Assembly (NCBI RefSeq): GCF_030063445.1
Contig: NZ_JASITD010000007.1
Span: 1-64,000 of the forward strand
Reading direction: 5' to 3'
DNA: 64,000 nt
Origin: Hymenobacter sp. H14-R3
GTDB taxonomy: Bacteria > Bacteroidota > Bacteroidia > Cytophagales > Hymenobacteraceae
Shown here: piece by piece, positions 57,552 through 64,000 of the stretch
How positions within the stretch are numbered: position 1 is the first letter of the stretch
Layout of the letters: the number at the start of each line of letters is the position of its first letter
Position numbers and translations under genes: made by a program
Notes under the pieces: generated by a model
What the model saw: the letters and a program-made list of their open reading frames with translations, nothing else
Database searches by the model: none
What the model was told of the DNA's origin: nothing

Positions 57552-58859
57552 ATGCACGTTTTACAAGTTTGCTTCCGCGTTCCGTACCCGCCGCACGATG
57601 GCGGGGCCATTGCCATGTATGAAACGGTGCGGGGCCTGGCCGAGGCCGGCCACATCGTAACGGTGCTGGCCGTGAATACCCCCAAGCACCACCAGCCCGC
57701 CGACGCCCTGGCCCACCTGGGCCCCAACGTGCAGATGGTGCCCGTGGATGTTGATACGCGCCTCTCACCACTGAAGGCGCTCCACAACCTGCTGCTCACC
57801 GACCGGCCCTACAACGTGGAGCGCTTCATTAGCTCGCGCCTGGCCGAAACCTTTAAGAACCTGCTACTTACGCAGGCTATTGATGTGGTACACGTCGAAG
57901 GCACGTTTGTAGCCTGGTACGTGGCCGTGTACCTGGCCCAGGAAATAGCGGCCGGCCGCCTGCCGGCCCGCGCGCAGCTTCCGCTGTTTGTGCTGCGGTC
58001 GCATAACGTGGAGTACACCATTTGGGAGATGTTGGCGAGTCGCACGGGTAACCCGTTAAAAAAGTGGTACTTAACTAAGTTGGCCCAGCGGCTGCGTGCG
58101 TTCGAGCACTGGATACTGCCGCACTTCGACGCCATTATTGCCATTACGGAGGAAGATGCCGTGCGCTTTCGGGCCATGTACGCCAGCTTGCCAGCAGCTA
58201 CTACAGGCGCGCTGGCCGCCGCTGCCACCGCGCCTACCATCGCCGTGATGCCGGCCAGCTTCGACCTGCGCCGCCTGCGGCCCGCCACCACGGCCCCGCA
58301 GCCACGCACGGTTTTTATGCTAGGCTCGCTCAACTGGCTACCCAACCTGGAGGGGGTCGACTGGTTTTTGCGCGAAATATGGCCCCAGGCCCACGCCGAG
58401 CTACCCGAGCTAGAGTTGCACATCGCCGGCTCGCACCCACCCAAGTCGCTCACCAGCCGCCCCGCCGGCCAGGATAGCGTATTTGTGCACGGCTTTGTAG
58501 AGTCGTCCACGGCCTTCATGGCCCAGTATGAGCTGATGCTGGTGCCGCTGCTCAGCGGGGGCGGCATGCGCGTGAAAGTGGTTGAGGGCCTGGCCGTGGG
58601 CAAAGCCATCCTGAGCACCACCATTGGGGCGGAGGGCATTGCCGCCCACGACGGCGAGAACCTGCTGCTGCGCGACGCGCCCGCCGCCTGGCTGCAAGCC
58701 CTGCGCGACTACTACCACGGCCGCCTGCCGCTGGCCGCTATTGGCCAAGCGGCGGCCCGCACGGCCCACGAGCTCTACGACACGGTGCAGGTAACGGCGC
58801 AGCTAGTGCGACTTTATGAGCAGGTGCGGCCCCGGCTGGCCGCCGCGCAGCCCCAATGA
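57552..58859 (+). CDS. GT4-family glycosyltransferase
   Basis: 435 residues from the ATG at 57552 (MHVLQVCFRVPYPPHDGGAIAMYETVRGLAEAGH); a longer frame would add a Cys/Arg-rich stretch. It has a GT-B fold with LHNLLLTDRPYNVERF, LRSHNVEYTIWEML in the N-domain, and FMLGSLNWLPNLEGVDWFLREIWPQ and LVPLLSGGGMRVKVVEGLAVGKAILST in the C-domain. Members act on lipid-linked or capsular sugars. It follows the first GT4 gene by 40 bases and overlaps the next by four (ATGA), so the three form one operon. Confidence 0.92.
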   Translation: MHVLQVCFRVPYPPHDGGAIAMYETVRGLAEAGHIVTVLAVNTPKHHQPADALAHLGPNVQMVPVDVDTRLSPLKALHNLLLTDRPYNVERFISSRLAETFKNLLLTQAIDVVHVEGTFVAWYVAVYLAQEIAAGRLPARAQLPLFVLRSHNVEYTIWEMLASRTGNPLKKWYLTKLAQRLRAFEHWILPHFDAIIAITEEDAVRFRAMYASLPAATTGALAAAATAPTIAVMPASFDLRRLRPATTAPQPRTVFMLGSLNWLPNLEGVDWFLREIWPQAHAELPELELHIAGSHPPKSLTSRPAGQDSVFVHGFVESSTAFMAQYELMLVPLLSGGGMRVKVVEGLAVGKAILSTTIGAEGIAAHDGENLLLRDAPAAWLQALRDYYHGRLPLAAIGQAAARTAHELYDTVQVTAQLVRLYEQVRPRLAAAQPQ

Positions 58860-60085
58860 TGGCCCTGCTCATGGCGCTCACCCTGCTTAGTGGTGGGCTG
58901 GTGGTGTACTCCTACGCCGGCTTTCCGCTGCTGCTGAGCCGCTTGAGCCGGGGCCGCACCCTGCCCGGCCCCGTGCACAGCCCCGCCGACGCCCTGCCCG
59001 CCGTAGATGTGCTGCTGGCCGTGCACAACGAGGAAGTAGTGCTGGAGCAGAAAATCAGGGCCACGTTTGCGACCACTTACCCGCGCACGCACCTACGGCT
59101 GCTGGTGGGCTCCGACGGCTCAACCGACCACACCAATGCCCTGCTGGCCCGCCTGGCCACCGAGTTTCCGCAGCTGCACTACACGGCCTTTGCCGAGCGC
59201 CAGGGCAAGCCCGGCGTGATGCAGTACCTCTCGGCCCAGGCTACCGCCCCCGTGCTGGTGCTCACCGATGCCAACGTTTTTTTTGAGCCCACTACACTCT
59301 TCGAACTGGTAAAATATTTTGCCAACCCGCACGTGGGCCTGGTGGGGGCCAATGTGCTGGCCCCGCCCATGCTGGCCGGCCCCAACCAGGGTATTACGGC
59401 CCAGGAAAGCGCCTACCTGGCCCGCGAAAACCACTTTAAGTACCAGGAAAGCGTAATTTGGGGTGCGGCTATGGGTGCGCACGGCGGGGCATTTGCCGTG
59501 CGCCGGGCCGCCTACACGCCCGCGCCGGCGGGCTTCGTGGTCGACGATTTTTTTACGTCGATGGCGGCGCTGCGGGCGGGCTACCAGGTGCTACTGAACC
59601 CGGCCGCTCGCGCTACCGAGGACGTGGGCTACCACGTAGCCGAAGAGTTTCGGCGCAAGGCGCGCATCTCGGTGGGTAATTTTCAGAATGCCCACGAATT
59701 TCGCCGCCTGTTGTGGCCGCCGTGGCGCGGCGTGGCGTTCGCATTCTGGTCGCACAAGGTGCTGCGCTGGCTCACGCCCCACCTGCTGCTGCTGGGCCTG
59801 GCCGCCAGCATGGCCCTGGTGGCGCGGGGAGCCGGCTGGTTCTGGCAGCTGGCGCTGGTGGGGCAGGTGGCGCTGCCGCTACTGGGCGGGCTCGACTGGC
59901 TGCTGCGGCGCGCCGGGGGGCCACCCGTGGCGGGGCTGCGCTACATCCGCCACTTTTACGTGATGAACGCCGCCCTGCTGCTGGGCTGGTGGCGCTACCT
60001 GCGCCGGCAGCGCTCGGCAGTGTGGCGGCCCACGGCCCGCAACCAACACGCCGGCCACGGCCCGCCGCCCCGCGTGGGGCCGTAG
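58856..60085 (+). CDS. GT2-family glycosyltransferase with membrane domain
   Basis: A 409-residue enzyme that overlaps the preceding gene by ATGA. Hydrophobic N-terminal anchor (ALLMALTLLSGGLVVYSYAGFPLLL), then a GT-A domain with VDVLLAVHNEEVVLEQKIRA, LLVGSDGSTDHTNALL, ANVFFEPTTLFELVKYF and a DDFF motif (GFVVDDFFTSMAALRAGYQ) and ARISVGNFQNAHEFRRLL (the QxxRW-like acceptor region). Two or three hydrophobic segments at the C-terminus (310-390). It resembles processive or single-addition GT2 enzymes in exopolysaccharide synthesis. Confidence 0.88.
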   Translation: MMALLMALTLLSGGLVVYSYAGFPLLLSRLSRGRTLPGPVHSPADALPAVDVLLAVHNEEVVLEQKIRATFATTYPRTHLRLLVGSDGSTDHTNALLARLATEFPQLHYTAFAERQGKPGVMQYLSAQATAPVLVLTDANVFFEPTTLFELVKYFANPHVGLVGANVLAPPMLAGPNQGITAQESAYLARENHFKYQESVIWGAAMGAHGGAFAVRRAAYTPAPAGFVVDDFFTSMAALRAGYQVLLNPAARATEDVGYHVAEEFRRKARISVGNFQNAHEFRRLLWPPWRGVAFAFWSHKVLRWLTPHLLLLGLAASMALVARGAGWFWQLALVGQVALPLLGGLDWLLRRAGGPPVAGLRYIRHFYVMNAALLLGWWRYLRRQRSAVWRPTARNQHAGHGPPPRVGP

Positions 60086-60172
60086 GCCGGCTTTAAAACG
60101 AAGTAGCGCTTTGGCGGTTACTTTCCATTATTACCTACTCTACCTGGGCAAGCCACTGCTTACCCCACCTGT

Positions 60173-61402
60173 ATGCTTGACACCATCGAATCCGCCATCG
60201 AAGATATCCGGGCCGGCAAAGTTGTAATCGTTGTGGACGATGAGGACCGCGAAAACGAGGGCGATTTTATCTGCGCTGCCCGCTGCGCCACGCCCGAAGT
60301 CATCAACTTTATGGCTACCCACGGGCGTGGCCTCGTGTGCGCGCCGCTCACCGCCGAGCGCTGCGACGAGCTGGGCCTCGACCTGATGGTGGGCCGCAAC
60401 ACGGCCCTGCACGCCACGCCCTTCACGGTATCGGTCGATTTGCTGACTAACGGCGTGACTACCGGCATTTCGGCCTCCGACCGCTCCAAGACCATCCTGG
60501 CACTCATCGACCCCGCCACCAAGCCCGAGGACCTGGGCAAGCCGGGCCACATTTTCCCGCTCAAGGCCCGCAAAGAGGGCGTGCTGCGCCGCGCCGGCCA
60601 CACCGAGGCAGCCGTCGATTTGGCCCGCCTGGCGGGCTTCGAGCCGGCCGGCGTGCTGGTCGAAATTCTTAAGGAAGATGGCGAGATGGCCCGCCTGCTC
60701 GACCTCGAAAAGGTAGCCAGGCAGTGGAACCTGAAGCTGATTTCGGTGCAGGACCTCATCAAGTACCGCTTGGCGCAGGAGAGCCTCATTCAGCGCGAAA
60801 TCACGGTGAAGCTGCCCACCGCCCACGGCGATTTTGACCTCTACGCCTACACCCAGCGCTCCAACGGCGCGCAGCACCTGGCCCTGGTGAAGGGTGATAT
60901 TACCGGCCCCGAGCCGGTGCTGGTGCGCGTGCATAGCTCATGCGTAACCGGCGATATTTTTGGCTCGTGCCGCTGCGACTGCGGCCCGCAGCTGCACCAG
61001 GCCATGGAGCAGATTGAACGCGAAGGCCGCGGCGTAATCGTGTACATGAACCAGGAAGGCCGCGGTATTGGCCTGCTTAATAAGCTGAAAGCCTATAAGT
61101 TGCAGGAATCCGGCCGCGATACCGTGCAGGCCAACGAAGACCTGGGCTTCCGGGGCGACGAGCGTGACTACGGCGTGGGAGCGGCCATTATCCGCGACCT
61201 GGGCCTGCGCAATCTGCGCCTGCTCACCAACAACCCCCGCAAGCGTACCGGCCTCAGCGCCTACGGTATTGAGGTGATAGAAACCGTGCCCATTGAAATT
61301 GCGCCCAACCAGCACAACGAAACTTACCTCACCACCAAGCGCGACAAGATGGGCCACGATATTTTACGGGCCATGACGCCCTTGGCCCCACCGGTAGCCT
61401 AG
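60173..61402 (+). CDS. ribBA: Bifunctional 3,4-DHBP synthase / GTP cyclohydrolase II
   Basis: A 409-residue fusion. Residues 1-200 are Rib[21 protein letters not shown] (Glu/Asp active site), [23 protein letters not shown] and [16 protein letters not shown]. Residues 205-409 are Rib[35 protein letters not shown] with the zinc cysteines, [20 protein letters not shown] and [19 protein letters not shown]. It makes DHBP and the pyrimidine precursor for riboflavin from ribulose-5-P and GTP. It stands alone; the neighbouring BLUF photoreceptor binds FAD derived from this pathway, but that link is only contextual. Confidence 0.97.
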   Translation: MLDTIESAIEDIRAGKVVIVVDDEDRENEGDFICAARCATPEVINFMATHGRGLVCAPLTAERCDELGLDLMVGRNTALHATPFTVSVDLLTNGVTTGISASDRSKTILALIDPATKPEDLGKPGHIFPLKARKEGVLRRAGHTEAAVDLARLAGFEPAGVLVEILKEDGEMARLLDLEKVARQWNLKLISVQDLIKYRLAQESLIQREITVKLPTAHGDFDLYAYTQRSNGAQHLALVKGDITGPEPVLVRVHSSCVTGDIFGSCRCDCGPQLHQAMEQIEREGRGVIVYMNQEGRGIGLLNKLKAYKLQESGRDTVQANEDLGFRGDERDYGVGAAIIRDLGLRNLRLLTNNPRKRTGLSAYGIEVIETVPIEIAPNQHNETYLTTKRDKMGHDILRAMTPLAPPVA

Positions 61403-61446
61403 GTGTTGATTACCAGTGAAAGGCTGCGCGTACGCTTCTGTTTAAC

Positions 61447-61481
61447 AGGCTGATGGCCGGGCATTGCCCGGCCATCAGCCT
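61447..61481. terminator. Perfect 16-bp hairpin after ribBA
   Basis: AGGCTGATGGCCGGGC at 61447-61462 and its perfect inverse at 61466-61481, with a 3-base loop. No T run directly after, so it may work with a factor or as an RNA-stability hairpin. Confidence 0.7.
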
Positions 61482-61531
61482 AACTTCGCCAGTGTTGCGT
61501 CGTAAGAACGAGTTCCTTTTCCTCGTTTTGC

Positions 61532-61996
61532 ATGCTCGCCCCCCAGCCGCTCTACCACATCATTTACCACAGCATGTCCTCGGGCGAGGGCATGAGCCCC
61601 GAAGCCCTGGCGCACCTGCTGCGCAAGGCCCGGGCCTACAACCAGGACCACCGCCTCACGGGCCTGCTCCTCTACGCGGCCGGTACCCATGAGTTTGTGC
61701 AAGTGATTGAGGGTCCGCGCGATGAGGTAAAATATCTATACGATAAAATTGCCCTTGACCCGCGCCACAAGCACTCGTTTGTGCTGCACGAGGCGCTGGC
61801 CACCGGCCGCATGTTTCCCGACTGGCGCATGGGTTTTGTGGCCGCCGCCACCCAGGATTTGCGCAGCACCACCGGCTACTTTCCGCTTACGGCGCAGCCC
61901 GGCTACGCCCGCCCACCCGGCCTGGCCGTGCACGCCCCCGAGCAGCTGCGCCGCTTTTTAGCCGACTTCGCCACCCCCCTGGCTTCGGACGAATGA
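61532..61996 (+). CDS. BLUF-domain blue-light receptor
   Basis: A 154-residue stand-alone BLUF protein. All key flavin-pocket residues are visible: Tyr12 in YHIIYHS, Asn37 in RAYNQDHRLTGLLLY, Gln57 in HEFVQVIEG, and Trp98 and Met100 in MFPDWRMGF. These make the Tyr-Gln hydrogen-bond switch that responds to blue light through FAD. After the BLUF core (1-105) only a 50-residue helical tail follows. No output domain or cyclase/EAL partner is adjacent, so signalling would be by protein-protein contact. The convergent M14 gene is separated by a hairpin. Confidence 0.92.
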   Translation: MLAPQPLYHIIYHSMSSGEGMSPEALAHLLRKARAYNQDHRLTGLLLYAAGTHEFVQVIEGPRDEVKYLYDKIALDPRHKHSFVLHEALATGRMFPDWRMGFVAAATQDLRSTTGYFPLTAQPGYARPPGLAVHAPEQLRRFLADFATPLASDE

Positions 61997-62003
61997 CCCT
62001 CCA

Positions 62004-62058
62004 ATTGTAAACTAAAAACCCGCCGTTTCTTCGAAGCAGCAGGTTTTAGTTTGTAAAT
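62004..62058. terminator. Imperfect hairpin between BLUF and M14 genes
   Basis: TTGTAAACTAAAAACC near 62005 pairs with GGTTTTAGTTTGTAA near 62042-62056 around an AAGAAACG-rich loop. It is likely a bidirectional terminator for the convergent genes. Confidence 0.55.
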
Positions 62059-62075
62059 AGTTGACTAGTAATAAG

Positions 62076-63836
62076 TTAATCAACGTTCCCCAGCCAGCGC
62101 AATACCGGGTAGCGGCGGTAGCCCGGCTCGGCGTAGGGCGAGTGCTGGTACACCCATTCGAGTTGGGCCGGGCCGCTGGCAGCCAGGGCGGGGTCGGCCT
62201 TTTTGGCGGCTTCGAGCTGCTGGCGCACGGCGGGGTTTTGGGTCAGAAACGTGGCCGCCAAGTCCTCAAACACGTAGTCGGAAAAGTGCTCTTTTTGCTG
62301 CAACACGCTGTCGAAGAAGCCCCAGGCAAAGAACGAGTCGGTGGCCTGCGGCTCCAGGGCCTGCACGAGGTAGCGGCGGGCCGGCCCCTGCTCGGCCAGC
62401 ACGGCCAGGTAGTAGGTGCCGGGGGCCAGCGTATTTTGCTGCGGCGGGCGCAGGCTGGCCAATTTGACCTGCGAATGCAGATAGTGGCCCTCGTAGGGGC
62501 GCGGGCTGGTTTTATAGTCGGTAATGGAATAGGTTTCGCTGGGGCCGGTGAGGGGCTGGACGGGCTGGCGCAGTACCACGCCATTACGGCGCAGGTTGTC
62601 AAGCACTTCGCCCCAGGCGCTGGGGATGGCGTAGGCCACCGGCGCGGTCGCCGTGGCGGTGGCGCGGGCCGCGTTGTAGTAGGGCACGGGCCGGGTGTAG
62701 GGCCGGGCGCGGTCGTAGTAGAGGCGCGGCTGGCCGCTCACGGCGCTGGGCTTGTGCCCCGCCTCGTAGCCCCGAAACTGCACCGTGGCCGAAGCCGTGT
62801 CGCGCAGGGCCCAGGCCAGCGGAAACTGCGTTTGGGTGGCCAGCGCCCGGTCGGCGGCGGCGCGGGCGGCCAGTAGGGCAGGGGCCTGCTGGCCAATTAC
62901 TTGCAGGTAGGTCAGCAGTAGGTCGTAGGTGGCCTGCACGCGCGGCCCAAACGCCTTGAGCATGTGCGTCTCGGGCATGAAGCCGATGGTGTTGAACAGG
63001 GCCGCGTAGCCGGTGGAGTAGCGCGGGCTTTCGAGAAAGGCGCGCAGGCCGCTCTCGGGCGTTTCGCCCTCAAAATCGACGTAGGGCGCCATCGGCCAGT
63101 GCTTCTGGTTCATGCCTTGGTACAAGGCCGGCAACAGGCTGCTTTGCAGATACTTACCCAGCTCCGGCCCCAGCTTGTCGGGCTGCGTGGGAATGAGCGT
63201 GATGGTGTACTGGTAGTCGGCGCCGTTGGAGGTGTGGGTATCAACAAAAACCTCGGGCCGCCACTTGCCAAACAGCGCCGCAAACGAGCGCGCATTGCGC
63301 GAATCCTGCTTGCTGAAATCGCGGTTGAGGTCGAGGTGCCGCACGTTGCCCCGGAAGCCGTACTCCCGCGGCCCGTTCTGGTTGGCGCGGGTGGTACTGT
63401 TGCGGTTCAGCATACCGCCGATGTTGTAGGCGGGAATGATGACGACGGTGACCTTTTGCAGCAGGGTACGTAATTTATTGTCTTGCAAGAGGTTGCGGGC
63501 CAGCATCATGCTGGCGTCGATGCCCTCGGGCTCGCCGGGATGAATGCCGTTTTGGATGAACAGCACCGGCCGGCCCTTGGCGCGGCTGGCGGCTGGCTCG
63601 AAGGTGCCGTCGGCGCTCAGCACTAGTTCGTGCAGGGGCTGGCCGCTGTCGGTGGGGCCGGCTTCGCGCAGCTGCATGGTGGTGGGGTAGCTGGCGGCCA
63701 GCGCTTTATAGAAGCCAATGCACTCGGCGTAGGTGGCCGTGGTGTTGCGAGCCGGGTCGCGCTCGAAGGGCGTGGGGAGGAGTGGCGGCGGGGTAGTGCC
63801 GAGCGCGGCGGCCAGGAGCAAATAGGCGAAGAACAT
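62076..63836 (-). CDS. Secreted M14-family zinc carboxypeptidase
   Basis: 586 residues from the ATG ending at 63836, with a short hydrophobic leader (FFAYLLLAAALG). The zinc ligands are His and Glu in FIQNGIHPGEPEGIDASMMLARNLL and His in VFVDTHTSNGADYQYT. LDLNRDFSK (DLNR-type) and the catalytic-region PETHMLKAF are also seen. It has a C-terminal beta-rich extension. It resembles the DUF2817/M14-like peptidases common in Bacteroidota. A family A hairpin lies upstream of the start. Confidence 0.9.
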   Translation of the reverse strand: MFFAYLLLAAALGTTPPPLLPTPFERDPARNTTATYAECIGFYKALAASYPTTMQLREAGPTDSGQPLHELVLSADGTFEPAASRAKGRPVLFIQNGIHPGEPEGIDASMMLARNLLQDNKLRTLLQKVTVVIIPAYNIGGMLNRNSTTRANQNGPREYGFRGNVRHLDLNRDFSKQDSRNARSFAALFGKWRPEVFVDTHTSNGADYQYTITLIPTQPDKLGPELGKYLQSSLLPALYQGMNQKHWPMAPYVDFEGETPESGLRAFLESPRYSTGYAALFNTIGFMPETHMLKAFGPRVQATYDLLLTYLQVIGQQAPALLAARAAADRALATQTQFPLAWALRDTASATVQFRGYEAGHKPSAVSGQPRLYYDRARPYTRPVPYYNAARATATATAPVAYAIPSAWGEVLDNLRRNGVVLRQPVQPLTGPSETYSITDYKTSPRPYEGHYLHSQVKLASLRPPQQNTLAPGTYYLAVLAEQGPARRYLVQALEPQATDSFFAWGFFDSVLQQKEHFSDYVFEDLAATFLTQNPAVRQQLEAAKKADPALAASGPAQLEWVYQHSPYAEPGYRRYPVLRWLGNVD

Positions 63837-63877
63837 GGGGCGAAAGTACCTTTGCTGGTAGTTAATCCGTACCAGCT

Positions 63878-63962
63878 GTCATCCCGAGCTTGCGAAGGAC
63901 CTTCGTACGCTTGGGGGTCGTATCCCTGCCGTGAAAAGGTCTTTCGCAAGCGCAGGATGACA
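63878..63962. repeat. Dispersed hairpin element, family A, copy 6
   Basis: GTCATCCCGAGCTTGCGAAG at the left is inverted as CTTTCGCAAGCGCAGGATGAC at the right with some mismatches, around a 40-base interior. The outer GTCAT/ATGAC ends match the other copies, although the GAAGCATCTC core is diverged. It lies upstream of the M14 gene start, at the window edge. Confidence 0.6.
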
Positions 63963-64000
63963 CATTTATTTTCAATTAATGTCTACCCGCCCCCTCATCC

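Overview
This 64 kb window is a high-GC stretch of chromosome from a member of the Bacteroidota, most likely a Hymenobacter-like organism (Cytophagales). The evidence is a secreted F5/8-type protein ending in a type IX secretion (T9SS) sorting domain, the long plant/Chlamydia/Bacteroidota form of IspG, several Bacteroidota-restricted small families (DUF4296, DUF6799-like, DUF6728-like), TAnnTTTG-type -7 boxes, and GC-rich codon use. No rRNA gene, recognisable tRNA gene, CRISPR array or transposase gene was seen. The genus is an inference.

Layout. 1-9.1 kb: DMT transporter, small secreted protein, a NERD-like/WG-repeat membrane protein, aldo/keto reductase, two divergent secreted beta-propellers, a DUF2459 protein and a sirtuin. 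9.2-12.5 kb: BatD-like plus DUF58 pair, DUF4296 lipoprotein, CsaA, and a secreted HExxH protein. 12.6-21.4 kb: mostly minus-strand housekeeping (MATE pump, EgtD-type histidine methyltransferase, TerC, polyprenol-phosphate mannosyltransferase, protoporphyrinogen oxidase, HAD phosphatase, TIGR01777 epimerase, overlapping QueD/PTPS and FolE). 21.5-26.1 kb: small hypothetical proteins, a hydroxyacid dehydrogenase and a free-standing double-PAS protein. 26.4-32.3 kb: IspG, a single-chain type IIG-like restriction-methyltransferase with an AT-rich centre, a PhyH dioxygenase and a minimal kinase-like protein. 32.6-35.2 kb: dicarboxylate symporter, a decayed MHS-transporter remnant and two small proteins. 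35.6-43.2 kb: T9SS-exported discoidin protein, M14 peptidase, RlmF, S9 peptidase. 43.3-43.9 kb: a RelE/ParE-type toxin-antitoxin pair. 44-50.8 kb: LeuRS, a strongly structured non-coding RNA candidate, LLM flavin oxidoreductase, DnaG. 50.9-55.2 kb: HEAT-like protein and a K+ channel. 55.2-60.1 kb: an envelope-polysaccharide block with a nucleotide-sugar dehydratase interrupted by an amber codon and three glycosyltransferases. 60.2-64 kb: RibBA, a BLUF photoreceptor and a second M14 peptidase.

The most unusual property is the density of long intergenic inverted repeats. At least two families are visible: one with GTCATGCTGA / GAAGCATCT motifs (six copies) and one with GTAG...CTAC ends (four copies). 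Several touch or supply the stop codons of flanking genes. The best candidate for something undescribed is a multi-helix RNA at about 47,310-47,508: five G-U wobbles in its helices fit transcription from the plus strand only, and it ends near a T-tract. Three genes are compositional or functional mosaics: the type IIG gene, leuS (an AT-rich internal block) and the sugar dehydratase (AT-rich, amber codon).
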